From Globodera rostochiensis (lineage: Eukaryota > Nematoda > Chromadorea > Rhabditida > Heteroderidae): a stretch of DNA of 64,000 bases. Of the stretch, positions 22,287 through 35,399 are shown one piece after another. The position numbers and the translations under genes were made by a program. Position 1 is the stretch's first letter, and each line of letters opens with the position of its first letter. Under the pieces are notes generated by a model. It was not told the DNA's origin. It saw only the letters and a program-made list of their open reading frames with translations, and made no database searches. The DNA is taken from positions 2,602,459 through 2,666,458 of the forward strand of contig JAEVLN010000009.1 in assembly GCA_018350325.1 (NCBI GenBank). Reading direction: 5' to 3'.

Positions 22287-24140
22287 TTGAATTTCGGTTG
22301 ATAAAAATAAAAAATAAAATAATAAATTATAAAAAACAAAATTATAAACTTATTTTCGAAAAATAAACGTTGTACATTATTGATAAAAGAAATATGATAA
22401 AATAATTCAAATATAAACAATATATAAAAATAAATAAAATGATAAATATTATGCGCAATAAAGTTTGTTGTGTATTAATAATATTATTATTAAACCTAAT
22501 TTTTATGTTCAATTGATGCGGAATTATTACACTTTAATGGAAATGTTCCTCTGCATTGTTTTTCGTTTTTAAACCAAGTAAATTCGATGTAAAGGTTTTT
22601 ATACTTATTGATAATTTGCATTATAAAAAACAGATATTCATTTTAAATTATTATCACTAGATAAATTGCTAAACACTTGTCAAAATAGTTTAATTTTACA
22701 TACAACCTTCCAGAATTGTAAATAAACACTTTATCCTAATTTAATTTTATATATTAATAAGGACCTATATTAGTGCATTTTTGTTTGCTAGCCGTTCCTT
22801 TGTCTATTTCTTATAGTTTATTCTTTTTCGTATTTTATTAATATTTTCATTTAATACATGTAATTAGAATCATTTTTTTTATGTTTGTATATTAGTCTTA
22901 TTTGCAACACTTTTTGTATAAGAGGTGGAATATCTCAATAGAAATTTTTATATTTATATATATATATATATATACTTTTAATATGAGTAATTTCCATGGC
23001 TTTGGAATTTTTGTTTGTATTTTGTGTATTTTTGAATTAAAACTTTTATTAGTTGATTGGGTTTAAATAATCGTTTTATATAAATTGGTGAAGGGGAATC
23101 AAGCATTACCAACAAAACCCGGTACTTTGAAATAGTTTGTCATAATTTTCTCGTCAACACGATGGTTATTCGCGTAAATCTTTTCATAAACTTTCCTCTC
23201 ATATCCTTTTAAATAAAATAGATGTCAAATTAACATTAAAAAGTTTAAAAGGATTTAATTTATAATTTAATTCACAAAATTAAAAGTATTTTAAAAATTA
23301 TTAAATTTTTGTGCTTGCTGTAGTCATTTTAAATCTTTTGCACCGTGGCGCAAAAATGAAACATTTAAAGCTCAAAAAATAATTCAAGTTATATTAAAAA
23401 AATAACTCAAAAAAAGAAAATTTGAATTTAAAACCAAAATTATATTAAAAAAATAACTCAAGAAAATAACAAATCTTTTGTCTGTACTTCGGCATTGTAT
23501 TAAATGCTGTGGTATTTTGCCATTGTTGAAGCATTAATTAATAAACATTGAAGTAATGAAGTGACCTTTTTTTATTATAAATCAATTAAACTTCAACTTA
23601 ATTATGAGCAAACTAAATATTAAATAAAATATGGCTTAAACGAATAGTAAAAAGGCGAATAACTTAAATTTGTTAATTTAAAAGCAAATTACATTTAAAA
23701 AATAAATTCAGCAATTTTCACTTTTAATTTTTTTTTACCTTTTATAAAATAAACCTAATATAATTTGACCTTATTAGAACTTAACTTTCGAAAAATGCAT
23801 AACCCAAGAAATAAAAATTTTTATTTAAAAATTTTACATTTTTGTTGTTTTGTACGATGGAAAATATTACAATATTTAAGATTATGCAAAAATAGATTAT
23901 CGTGTGACCAGACCCATTTGGAGCAACACCCACTACACATAAATTGAATATAAAAAAGGAAATTAACACAAAACCTTACTAAAAGGTTTATGAATGTGTA
24001 TAAAATTATAAAGAAATATTACCATATTGAAATAAAATATTCACAATAAAAAACCCAAAATAGATAAAAAGTTACATAAAAATGTGTTACAAATATTGGA
24101 TACCTTGGAAAATCAATTAAAAGAATAATTAAAATATAAA
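22287..24140. other. AT-rich stretch, minor repeats
   Basis: A TA microsatellite lies at about 22953-22974. TTTTGCACCGTGGCGCAAAA (about 23336-23355) can fold into a short hairpin. 23500-23530 repeats a word from 11232-11262. No gene seen. Confidence 0.5.
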
Positions 24141-24499
24141 AGCGTGCCGTATGGCGGACCTTAACGGCGATCGCACAGTCTGCATTAATTGACAGACAAT
24201 AAGGTATACCTACAAATTAAATTTATCGTCAGAAAAAGATGATATAATTTAAAAAAAATAAAAGCCTGATGGAACTCCTCTCTACCGAAATATCAAATTT
24301 ATTGTTTAATTTTTAAATAAAGTTTATATCATAAACTTAAAAAATTATGAAATATTTTTTTTGTTGTGATTTTTAATTAATAAAACAAACCCAAAATCAA
24401 GCAAAAAAATGTAAAGGGTCACAAATCGAAATGCACAAAAGATTAAAGGTAAATTGTTTTTTAAGTTTGGTCGATAGATTTCTAAGTAATGAATAAAAA

Positions 24500-24562
24500 T
24501 ATGTGTTTACAGTTTTTATGAACATAACTGACCAAATAAAAAGAATTCAAAAGTAAACTTTT
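24500..24562 (+). repeat. Short inverted repeat copy (partner 31806-31862)
   Basis: About 60 bp, including AACATAACTGACCAAATAAA, is present in inverse orientation at 31806-31862 with few differences. Flanks do not match. Confidence 0.75.
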
Positions 24563-25129
24563 CCTAATTTAAATTAAATGCACAAATAAAAATTAAACAA
24601 AAAATTTGTAGAAAAGGTATAACAGCGTGAAGTCTTTCTATCTGAGCGGAGTACGCCCAACATATAATATTCAAACTTAAATAATTCCAATAACAATGCG
24701 TTATTATAGCTATACAAATTAAATTTTAAAAAATTTAAATAAAAACCAATTTGCCTCGTCGTATGATAAGGACAGTAAAAACTCAAATCGAAATAATTAA
24801 TTGATTGAATAAAAGCAAATGGATATGTTAAAACTTTCAATGAATGGTCAAACTAAAATTGATATTGATATTAAACAATTTTGGAGCAAAATAATATTTA
24901 TAAACGCGGCTATATTTTAAGAAGAGTCATTTTAAATAATATAATTTAAATAATTTACTCATAAAGATTAATGGCAAAAGGTTAGCACTCATTATTTATT
25001 TTCTGGATCTAAATTATTTTATAGTTTTTCTTTGCTAAAGTTTAGTCTTAATTTTTAATTCTTAAATTGAGCCACTTCGCGGCTTGCCCGCGAGTGTCGA
25101 GGGTCTTTTCTGCCCTAGCCCGACTTATT

Positions 25130-25350
25130 CTTTGGTCTCGTCATCGGTTTTCTCTTTCTGGTTTCTTGTGAAACAAAAAATATTTTAAAAAATTATGAAT
25201 GTTTTCAAAAATCTAAAAAAATTCCGTTTATTAATTTTTCTAATATTACGCATTAATTTGCTTTTTTTATTATTTATTTGTTAAAATTTTTTATTTGCAC
25301 CTTGTATCATTTGATTTGTAATTTATTGTGGTTGTGTTTTATTTAGTATT
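25130..25350 (-). repeat. Inverted copy of 3700-3905
   Basis: Scaffold matches the 3.7 kb block until its left border, where a GC-rich segment (25070-25145, with GCGGCTTGCCCGCGAG and GGTCTTTTCTGCCC) has no counterpart in the other copy. Confidence 0.75.
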
Positions 25351-26250
25351 TCATTGAATAATACATTAGACGAATATTTATGCTAACAAAAAATGTTGTT
25401 AATTTACTTTAAACGAGGCCAAGCCTGTTTCAAAACGAAAAAACTTAGATATGGTAATGTTTTTGTCTTGCCCCTTTTCGTAATTTTTTTTTATTTTTGA
25501 GCTATGCGGTTTTTCAAGCTATGGCCGGGTTTCAAACAAATGTACGTTTTTGTGTTATGTTTTGAAAATTTGCCATCAAATTTCAATTTGTAGCAACTTT
25601 TTAGTGCATATAAAAGTTATTACTTTTGATTTGTTTAAAGTTGTGTATGCCAAAATTATCTTTTTAATTACTCTCACGCATCGCAAACGGGTGGTTGACA
25701 TTGCTGTTTTTTGTGGACTAACAAATGAGCTTTTTCAATATTATTCATGAATAATACCAAAACTTATAAATTGTTTACTTGCAATCATAAAGTGCGTACA
25801 AAAATTATATCCAGTTTAATTTTCAAAAAATAAATTAAATATTTACCAAAAAGTGCAGCTGTGTTAGCCAGAGGTTTATGGTCTGTGTGGAGTTTGATCA
25901 TAAAGATAAAGTGGGCAAAATTCTTGTAAAGCGTATACTGTAGTGATTGGCAGAGCTTGGCTTGACTTCTATAATATAGATTTAACTTAAATAATTCGAA
26001 TATTTATATTCTTAGTCGAAGGCTGCTTTTATTGTAACAATTGAAAATGATTTTTTTGATAAAAGCCTTAATAGAATATTTATAACTTGCGTTATCAACA
26101 AGAAAGACAACTTCAAGATTCTTATTGTAGCACTTTTTTTAATTTTCTTAACTATATATTACATTTATCAATTTATGAGAATAATTCAAGTTATAGTTTT
26201 TTGATTTTATTATTTTATAACTTTAATTAATTTTTATTTGAATATTTGCA

Positions 26251-26349
26251 GGGCAGGCGTAATCATAACGTCTTGGTGCATCATGGGGAGTTTTAATAAG
26301 CTATACGTGTGCGAAGCCGTCAAAAATAACCGTTACCTGAGAAAAAGCT
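26251..26349 (+). other. Candidate terminal exon
   Basis: After an acceptor-like TTTGAATATTTGCAG (to 26250) a frame of about 32 codons reads AGVIITSWCIMGSFNK and on to TGA at 26348-26350. The island is GC-richer than both sides. No family recognised; unsupported by any upstream exon. Confidence 0.2.
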
Positions 26350-26350
26350 G

Positions 26351-27520
26351 AAATGGGCAAAATATATTAATTTAATAAGAATGAATAGCTGGGCATATTT
26401 ATAGTTAATTTTTGCATTAATTTAGAATATTTAATTTATTACTCTCTTTTACAAGCTTAAGCGAAGCAATTAAACATATGTTATGATAATAATGATTTAT
26501 TTAGTTTATTTATTTTTACCTTTCATCTTTTTAATCGGTTTCAAAACAATTCATGCGGTGTCTTTGTAGGGTCCGGCGTTAAATTTGTTTTAACGGGCAA
26601 TTATCTTATCGGTTATTTAATATAATTTATTTACTTTTTACAAAAATTATTAAATAATTAACTTCATGTTAAAATAAAGTATTTCTATTCTCGTTTTCCC
26701 CTCCTTGTTGCGTTGTGAACGGTGTTTGCACTGGATTGTCAAACCAGGCAAGTTTGCTTGAGTATTTTGTACATCGAATTCCTAATGATGTATTAATTTT
26801 TAATTAGTTCATATTAATTACTGTTTTGTTTATTTTCATTTGTTATTTTAATTCAAATAATTTATACTTAATGTATATTTTGTTTTAATCTAACTTTTCC
26901 GTATTTTAACATTTAAAAAATTATTGTCTACCTTTGCAAAGTACAAATCAGCATAAAAACCTTGATTTACGTTTGAATAATCCTAATATATTTATGATTT
27001 TTTAAATTAATTCTTTTGGGTGTAGCGGCAAGATGTCATATATTATTTTTTAAATTTAGATTTAAACGAAAGCATTTTTTGCCAATAGACTAAAATTTGA
27101 ATTGAAAGCAGTTTGCTATTTTCTAAAAATAAAAATTTTATGTATAAAGAAGGGGCTGTATTTAAAAATTATATATGGAGCAGCGGTTGATATATAAAAT
27201 GATTATTAAAACAGAATACTTAATAATTTTTAGTTCAAATAAATATTTGACAATAAATTTATCAAAATAGATTTTTTGTGTTCTTTGTGCGTGTATGCAA
27301 ACAAAAAATGTCGAGATTTAAAAATACATTTTAAACATCTAAAATATATAAATCTATAAATGAGACAAATAATACAAATTTAGATATATTAGTGTCAAAA
27401 CAAACAAATCTTTATGTGATAAAAAACAAAATTAATAAAATAATAATTTTAATATTCACACACTTTGAGACGGCAATGTACTACATATTCCGAAATATGG
27501 AATAAATATTGAAAGTTGAC
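26351..27520. other. AT-rich stretch with two GC-richer patches
   Basis: Patches at 26555-26600 and 26700-26765 carry no recognised motif. No gene seen. Confidence 0.5.
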
Positions 27521-27524
27521 TACA

Positions 27525-28087
27525 AAGTGCTCCAAAATTTCATATTCTTGCGCAAAAAGCTATTTTGAGCTTTGTATGCGCAAAAAAAAGGATTGTTAAA
27601 ATCTTCAAAAATTACTATAAATCTGTTAAAAGATTGAGACAAAAATTCAACTTCGGCGGCGCTTATTGGCACCGCCAACCCATTAAATAAACAGAAATAA
27701 TATTAAAAATAAAATCCGATAAAAATTTTCTGACTATACCAGTTGCTGTTTTTACCAATTTATTAACCATTTCGCACAAAAATTACATTGATTTGAGTGC
27801 TCATCGCCGCCCCACAAAACAATTCCTCGATTTTTTCGGGGAGGGGTGGGGGGGGGGGGGGTGAAAAACTTCAGTGTTCAGTCAATGTTTATTGGCCAGC
27901 AACAAAAAATTTCATTTTAGTTAATTAAAAATAAAAAATGTGAGACCGATTTAAATATTAGCATTTACGAGTTACGTTTAGACAGATTAGTTATAAATAA
28001 GGGGTTTTATTATTGTAAAATGTTTTTTTGCATATTAAGAAAGCTCAAAAATGGCTTTTGCGCAAACATTTTGCGATTGAGCAACTT
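27525..28087. mobile_element. Degenerate inverted-repeat element
   Basis: Arms of about 60 bp (27525-27590 and 28020-28087) pair imperfectly; shared words are GCTC, TTGCGCAAA and AAGCTCAAAA. Inside are a GC-rich hairpin (27655-27676) and a long G-run (27837-27863). The same hairpin and G-run combination occurs inside the hAT MITE at 33152-34125, so the interiors may be related. Confidence 0.5.
27837..27863 (+). other. G-quadruplex-prone run
   Basis: GGGGAGGGG followed by a G-run interrupted once by T. Four or more G-tracts are available, so a quadruplex is possible. Long homopolymers like this are also prone to length error in assembly. Confidence 0.6.
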
Positions 28088-29262
28088 TTTAGGGATTTTT
28101 GAGAATAAATGCAAATTAATTCATTAAAAAAAACCTTATTTAATAATTTAAGTTTGCAGTGTAAATAAAAGCTAATTGAATTATAAAGTATTTTTCATTT
28201 AATTAGATCAAAAATTATAAATTATTTTTTCTTTAAAAAATTTAATGTAAAATAGATTTTATTTTTTATTTTTTTTATAGGGAATTAATTATGCTTTTAG
28301 CGATTCATACAGATTAAAAAAATATATTTAAGAGTTTTTTAATTTAAAGAATTATTTATTTATTATTTTAAATTTTAGCATTATTTTATCGATGTGTTTG
28401 TGTGGTAGTTTCTTCTTTATAATTTCCTTTCACCTACTCTTTCCAAATTTAATTGTTTCTTTTTCGACATAATTTGATTCATGGGCATATTTCAAAGTAT
28501 GTCTTATAATTTAACTATTTTTTCAGACAAATTTTCATTTTACTGTAGTATTTGTTTATAATTTTATCAGCGAAATTCTATATTTTAAATATTTGATTTT
28601 GTTAAAAAATTTAATTTGTATCTTTCATGCCGATGTTTGTGGAGAAGAGAGCCTGCCGGTGAATAACCCCGTTCAATTCATATGAAAAAATCGCTTAAAT
28701 ATTTAAAATTTTTATGAGATACTATGAAATTAGTGACAATGGCATTTTTTAGCCTTTTATTTTATTCAAAATACTATTTTCATTTTATTTTTGTTTTTTT
28801 ATTTAAGAAAGATCACCAAATTTATCAATTTTGAACATTTGTTTTTAAAATAAATGTTATTGTATTTTGAAGAATTCACTGACAATTTATTTAATTTAAT
28901 TATAATAACAGAGAAAGTTATGTACTATTTTTTTTGAAATTTTATCTGCCTTTTAAGATTGTAATAATTTTTTTTAAATTCTAATTTTTTGTTAATCTTC
29001 AAACAAATCAATAAATAAATATTCGGTAATTTCATAAAATTGTATATTATATTAATTCGCAGTGATTTTATTTAATTTATTTGCGTGTTCTTCATCTTAA
29101 TTATTTTTAATTATGGATTAATATTTCTCTCTGTCTAATTTTATCGTGAAATTTATTCAATAAATATATTCATTTTAATTTTAAAAAAAAATTTTATTAT
29201 TTAGCTCAAAAAAATTCTTGAAATTTTAGTGAATTTTTTTTAATTTGACTTTTTCTTTATAG

Positions 29263-29413
29263 TTGGAAATTACGCCTTGAAGAACTCTCTAGGCGTCGAA
29301 GATGTTGTATTCGGTATCATGTTTCTTTCTCGCATTACTCGTGCTTCTTTCATCAGCACCATCTTCATTCTATCCATTTACAAAGTTTTCCAATACTTTT
29401 TTTTCTTTTGATT
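29263..29413 (+). other. Candidate exon after a strong acceptor-like site
   Basis: A pyrimidine-rich tract ending TTTTTCTTTATAG (to 29262) precedes a GC-richer segment open in one frame for about 48 codons (GNYALKNSLGVEDVVFG, then hydrophobic residues). A donor-like TTCG|GTATCA at 29313/29314 would give a 51-bp exon. Two of the three frames are open here, so the reading is uncertain. Confidence 0.2.
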
Positions 29414-30582
29414 CAATTTTAATTTACTTGTGATTTTTAAATTAATTTTAAAATGTTTAATTATTTCCCTTTTTGCTAATTATTATTCTATGTACTTAAA
29501 AGATGCTAATCGCATTAAAATAATGTTTTTTGTTATATCGTTTATTAAAAATGCTTCATTGTTTGAGACTTTTTTATTTTTATTTCTTAAAAATTTCAAA
29601 ACACATAATATTTAAATGTTTTATTCAAAATTTGAACATATTTTCTTTTCATCAATTTTAGGTATTTATGTTAATTTTAAAAATAAATCAAACTAGGTAG
29701 TTTTGTTCTTTTTTTTTTCAAATTTAAAATTGTTATCTTGCACGGAAACAAAGAAGTCTACCGCATTTTTTTTGTGTCTGAAAACGCATTAAAATAAAGA
29801 AAATTAAAATATTACTTTTCCTTCACCTATTTTGAGCAATAAAACAATTGCGTCTTTTTTTTTGCTTTTAATATTAATAATTGGATATTACATATTTTTA
29901 GTCTTTTATTTTTTTGCAATTTTTTAACTTTGTTAATCATTTTATAAGTGTATTATTCAATTAGACTAAATATTAATTCTTTCTAAATGTATTGTTGTAT
30001 AGAAATATTATTAAATTAAACTTACATTGTTTAATTTATGAATCCGATTTAAATCTAATGCATATAATTTTTTTATTATGTTATAAATTACTTAATCAAC
30101 TTTTGTTTTACTTTCTTATCCTTTAAAAAATTATTATTTTGAATTATCACGGTCTTTTTCAATTTGGATTTACTAATGATTTTTATTCAATTGGCTTTAT
30201 AATTATCGGATTCAAGAAAAGGTCAAATTACTAATTAGGCTATTTAAATACATTAATCACATCCATTAAATTCTAAACCTTTCAAGGCGCCATGCCTGAC
30301 AATCCAAACAGCCGACGTGTACTTGAAAATTGAAGTAATGTGATTTAATATTAAAAACATTTTTATATTATTTCAAAATTAACATATTTTTTTATCTGCT
30401 TTTTTTAGTTTTAAAATAAAGGTTCTTAAATACGTACATTATTAAAACGCCCTTTACTGAATTTTTATAATAATAATTTTTATTATTTGTCATTTATTTT
30501 AGTCGAAAGGTAAATTAAAGTAAATTTTAAAAACAAATGATCAATTAAAAATTAAGTTAATAAGAATTGGTAAGACGCATAA

Positions 30583-31159
30583 TTTTTAGATGGGGTGCGT
30601 TCATGTCCAAATTACTCTCGCCATCTTATTCTCTCTTAAGCACACTATTTCTTCAAAAAATAAAATGTTCAAAAAAGTAACTAAAAAATTATTAGATGGG
30701 GTGCGTTGATGACCAAATTACTCTAACCGTCTGACTCTCTCTTTTTAGCACATTATTTCTTCAAAAAATAAAATGTTCAAAAAAGTAACTAAAAAAATTA
30801 TTAGATGGGGTGCGTTGATGACCAAATTGCTCTAACCGTCTGACTCTCTCTTTTTAGCACATTATTTCTTCAAAAAATAAATTGTTCAAAAAAAACTAAA
30901 AAATTATTAGATGGGGTGCGTTGATGACCAAATTACTCTAACCGTCTAACTCTCCTTTTTAGCACACTATTTCTTCAAAAAATAAAATGTTCAAAAAAGT
31001 AACTAAAAAATTATTAGATGGGGTGCGTTGATGACCAAATTACTCTAACCGTCTGACTCTCTCTTTTAGCACACTATTTCTTCAAAAAATAAAATGTTCA
31101 AAAAAGTAACTAAAAAATTATTAGATGGGGTGCGTTGATGACCAAATTACTCTAACCGT
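30583..31159 (+). repeat. Satellite array 1, about 5.3 units of 106-109 bp
   Basis: Six copies of a GC-richer core around GATGGGGTGCGTTGATGACC, at 30589, 30695, 30804, 30910, 31018 and 31124, alternate with AT-rich spacer. Same family as 54446-61015, 23 kb away and in the same orientation. The outermost left unit is the most diverged, as expected at array edges. The array ends inside a unit at CTCTAACCGTG. Confidence 0.92.
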
Positions 31160-31805
31160 GAAGCGATAATACAATTAAAATGTTTAAAATTTATATGAAA
31201 TCAAAATAACTCAATCATGGTAAAAAGACAGCTTTTATATGGCTATGAAAGCAAACAAACTTTGAAAAGTAAATGCGCGAACATCAATATTAATAATTTC
31301 CCGTCCATATAAAAAAGAAACATAATGTTAACTCAATAAATAATTTAATTAAAATTTTAATCAAAAAAAAAAAATTAGTCATTCATTAAGGCAATTTTTA
31401 ACTTGATAACCCCATTTCATTCTAAGGCTGATTGAATAATGATATAAAAAACGATAAAGCTACAGCAAACATTATTGTATCTGAAGTGGGAGGCCTCCTC
31501 TTCGGCGTTTCAACCAGAAAATTTCAATTTTAACTTTTAATAAGAATAAAATAAACTTGCAATCGAAAAAAAAATTTGAAATTTTTAATTCTTAAACGTG
31601 GTTGCTTTGGAACCCCAACAAAAGTGAATGTTGTTAAGTCCCACTACCGTAGTCGGGCATTGGTTTTTGATCAAAATTATCCGAAAATAAGACATGATTC
31701 AATTGAAATTTTGTTCTACACATTCAATGGTTTTTATTTTTAGAAGAATATTTGCCAAAAGATTAATGAAATTTGTTTGCTATTTTAATTATAAATTTGC
31801 GCGGG

Positions 31806-31862
31806 CTAAAGTTTACTTTTGAATACTTTTTATTTGGTCAGTTATGTTCATAAAAACGTAAA
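31806..31862 (-). repeat. Short inverted repeat copy (partner 24500-24562)
   Basis: Carries the complement of the 24.5 kb word (TTTATTTGGTCAGTTATGTT). Flanks unrelated. Confidence 0.75.
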
Positions 31863-32465
31863 TAAATTTTCATTAATGTTATAAGATAATTGATCAATTT
31901 TTTTTATTTGAGAATAAAATCAGTATTTATTGGAAATTTATTGGTCTATCGTCATACCGTCGCTTTAGGCTCATTTCATGGTAGAATGGTGCTAATTTCG
32001 TGTTTGTCACTAGCAAGTGATGAATAAGTTTCAACTATAATCAATTATAAATTTAGTTTGTTCAATTTTTCCTTAGTTTACTAAGTGAATACATTTTATG
32101 TTTATTTATAACATACTAACAATGATCAATATTTTTGCTATTTATAAAGATTTTTTTTGGGGTTTAGCAATCCTTAGCAAAAAGATTTGCAAAATTTGGT
32201 TTGAGCGCGAATTTTTTTTTCTCTAATTATATAGTAGGTTAGCACTTTTCTTTTTTTTATATAAGATTGGGGGCAAATTTATATCAAAATTTATTTATTT
32301 ATTTTTCAAAAAATGATGTTTCAAATTTAATGATTTTGAAACTTTGATTCTAGTTATGGATTTGCTTGTTCATTATTTACGCTGTATATAAGTTTATTAT
32401 TAACATAAGTTATAAATTTTATAGTAAATGTCTTATATTATTTTAAATGTTTCATTTATATTTTG

Positions 32466-32576
32466 ACTCGACCACACAGATTAATCATTCTGGTGAGCGG
32501 CCGAGTTCGATGCAAGCCCGTTGAAAATGCCAAATACACCCCGAAGTTGGCAATAAACGAGCAACCATTTATATAA
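32466..32576 (+). other. 36-codon open stretch in GC-rich island
   Basis: Reads TRPHRLIILVSGRVRCKPVE and on to a TAA at 32574. An acceptor-like ACCACACAG lies at 32471-32479 and a donor-like CTG|GTGAGC at 32491/32492, but those two sites would leave only a 12-bp exon. No start codon. Speculative. Confidence 0.15.
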
Positions 32577-33051
32577 TTGATTATAAATTTCACAAGGGTT
32601 TTAATTCTTGGCGCATTGCTGGTGAAAACAAATGAATTTGATAAACGATCGTGTATTATTAAAATTTTTGTGAAATTGGATTAATATAATTAATTTTTAA
32701 ACATTTGTTTATTTTTGGAATTAAATTATTATATTTTTATTCAAAATAAAATTATTTTTATATTACTTTCTTGATTGACGAACGTTTTTCTTTTTTGGCC
32801 GCAATTTCTCTTGCAAATTTGAGTAAAATAATAGTTGTTTTACTTATATAAATTCTTAATTATTTTTGAATAAGTTTTTTTATATTTAAATCATAATTAT
32901 TAAACGATTTGAAATCAAAATTTAAATGGTAATTTTGTGAAGTTTTGAACTTCTCATCATATTTATAATGTTTATTAAAATAAAAACCAAATTGAGCTGA
33001 ACCAGTTTGGGCATTAGTCTCTCAATTTAATTGTTATGAAAATGTTTAGGT

Positions 33052-33068
33052 TATAATAATAATAATAA
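33052..33068. repeat. (TAA)n microsatellite
   Basis: About five and a half TAA units, uninterrupted. Confidence 0.8.
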
Positions 33069-33603
33069 ATATTTTGTTTTTTATCATGAATAAATAAGTA
33101 AATTTTCAAATTTTTACACAGCGTCAATCTTTTCATTTCAATGCGTGGGACCAGGCGTGCTCACGGATACGGATTTTCGTATCCGTATCCTCAAAAGCCC
33201 ATTTCCATTATCCGTCAGTATCCGTCCGTCCTCAAAATCTCATATCCGTTATCCGTCCGTATCCGTGACGTTCTAAAATTCCATATCCGGATATCCGTCC
33301 GCGGATGTCCGCGGATATCCGCATTATTTAAAAATCACTAAAGTTTTCTCCAAATTTCGAAAAAATGATTTTTCAAAGCGAATTTTTTCCGATCGCGTTA
33401 TCGACTGATTAAAATTAAATCGAAATTGATATGTATTGAGCTTAACAAGAAAATTTTAAAGGAAAAGATTGAACTTTTGATTGGTTGTTAATCAATTTTT
33501 TCTAAAAAAATTTTCGATAAGAATTTTTAAAATTTTTGTGAAAAAATTTCAAAATTTTTTTTAAAATCTGCTTTTCTGCTGGAGGGGGGGAGGGTGGGAG
33601 GTC

Positions 33604-33625
33604 GGCGGTGCCGATAGGCGCCGCC
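33604..33625. other. GC-rich hairpin
   Basis: GGCGGTGCC, loop GATA, GGCGCCGCC: nine-base arms pairing with a single G-T wobble. A close relative lies at 27655-27676. Confidence 0.65.
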
Positions 33626-33807
33626 GAGAGAAAAAATTGGATATTTAAAGACTTATGCTAAGAAAAATCGTCCAATTTTTAGTTAATTGAGTTCAAAATG
33701 AACTAATTTTATGTAAATGCTTAAAATTTATTTTTATGATTTTTTTTTTCAAAAGTTGTAAGAACACTAAAAAGAAAGAGTTAAAGTATAAAATAAAAAT
33801 GATATCG

Positions 33808-33880
33808 CAAAAGGGTATAGAACCCTCGACCCAAAGTAGCATAACCCTATAAGTTTAACCACTAGGCCATGTTCAAACTT
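33808..33880 (-). ncRNA. tRNA-like segment inside the hAT MITE
   Basis: On the minus strand TGGCCTAGTGG (A-box, 33859-33869) and GGGTCGAGGGTTCTATACCC (B-box region, 33813-33832) are tRNA-type internal promoter elements at tRNA-like spacing. Stems are imperfect, so this is a relic, such as a SINE head or tRNA fragment captured by the element. Confidence 0.5.
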
Positions 33881-34689
33881 GTAAATACCCTTGAAAACCA
33901 ATTTATGAAATCGTTTTAATAATTTTGCTTCAGCAGTAAAAAACAACGGATGCGACGGATATCCGCGGATATTAGGATCATATCCGTCATCCGTCCGTAT
34001 CCGTGACATTCCAAAAAACCGTATCCGTTATCCGTCCGTATCCGGATATATCCGAAAAACCATATCCGTTATCCGTCCATATCCGGATATATCCGCGAAT
34101 ATCCGGATATCCGTGAGCACGCCTGCGTGGGACCACGTATTTGTAAACGATTTGTGTTTGGAAGCCGTTGCGCTGCAGAACCAGATTAGAGAATTTTTGG
34201 GCTTACACTTCGATGCTGCTTCGTCCCCTGATCAATTAGATTTTTTCATTACTTCTTGAAGTTTTAATTCCATTTTGTATATTTACTATCCTTTAGCATT
34301 ATAATTTTTTTATTTGTATTCTAGGGGTTTAGTTTTTATGTTATTATTATCTGCATTGTAATTAATTTGCTTCTTTTATTTATTTCAATTAGCAAATAAA
34401 ACCCAAGCAATTATATGACCGTGAACTGCACCATAGTTAAACATCTAAAAATTTACATTAAACTTTATTTGTTCAATTTTTAAAACAAACAACCCAAAAC
34501 TCATTATTATGCTCGGGCTAAAAAACACAAACCTTTTATAATTTTAAACAGAAACTATGAGGTCGATCAGATGCTTAATATGTGACCAAACAAAAAATCG
34601 GATTAGGAATATCAGTAAAATTTCAAAAGTTTACAAAACATGCCCAATAAATGATGAATAAGAATAAAATCTGAATGTTATTTGAAAGA

Positions 34690-34810
34690 TCAGCGTCGAA
34701 GCTTCGGTATAACTCAAAGTCAATATTGTGCTTGGCCACTCAAGTCAGAAACTTTTCGGTCAGCCTTACCGCCCGTGAAGCAACAAGAACTTGCGCCAAC
34801 GCAAAGCTAA
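34690..34810 (-). other. GC-richer island with donor-like site
   Basis: On the minus strand a frame reads FALAQVLVASRA, then GCG|GTAAGG, a good donor match, at about 34768; acceptor-like ATCGTTAG precedes it. The implied exon is only about 37 bp. No homology recognised. Confidence 0.15.
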
Positions 34811-35399
34811 CGATTTAAAAATATTAAAAAATATATATTACCACCAAAGGAATGAATAATAATCACTTGTACTGTTTAGCATAAATATCATGTATTTATG
34901 ATTGGAACAATTTTCTACGCGATATATATTATCTCCATTAATTTAATCAAGAAATTAAAGATTTAAGAAATCCGTTCCTATTTTAAATTGCTGAATAAGT
35001 TACATTTAGCTAACAAAAATCTAAATTATTAAAAACAATTAAAATAGTAAATGTAATTAATTAAAAATCAATATAATAAACAAATTAAATCAAGTAAATA
35101 AATTCTTTATATTAAAAATCGTTAACCATGCATCCATGCAAAATTACAGATCTTTCTTGCATTTTCTCCAACGCAGATCAGCCATAGTCATAAAAATTTA
35201 CATAATTGTTATGCAAACATAAATAATACTACATTCATTCCATTGCTAAAATTTATCTTAAATAAATTCTTATTGTATCCGAATAAATGTATTTAAAAAA
35301 ATGATATTTATAAATATTTTTAAATTTGAAAAAAACAATTTATAACGCTGATTTCTAGTTTGCTTTGTTTTTGTATATATTTTGCCTTTTACAAATGGT

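Larger units (their letters stand above)
33152..34125. mobile_element. hAT-type MITE with perfect 8-bp target duplication
   Basis: Termini CAGGCGTGCTCACGGATA and its complement form inverted repeats, and CGTGGGAC stands on both sides (33144-33151 and 34126-34133). An 8-bp duplication with CAGG-type ends is diagnostic of hAT transposition. Both ends are filled with repeats of TATCCGTCCG and TATCCGGATA words, about 190 bp each side, in opposite orientation. No transposase. The interior holds a G-run (33581-33602), a GC hairpin (33604-33625) and a tRNA-like segment on the minus strand. The open frames 33141-33341 plus and 33767-34009 minus are translations of the subterminal repeats and interior, not genes. 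Confidence 0.93.

Noticed and set aside
22953..22974. TA-rich run as a promoter TATA box
   Set aside because: It is a plain TA microsatellite in DNA where TATA-like words are everywhere; no gene follows.
30583..31159. CRISPR-like regular repeats
   Set aside because: Units are whole tandem satellite monomers of 106-109 bp with no unique spacers, in eukaryotic DNA.
33141..33341. 66-codon frame with repeated YPYP and IRIS-like words
   Set aside because: It is the hAT MITE subterminal TATCCG repeat read in frame, and starts outside the element.
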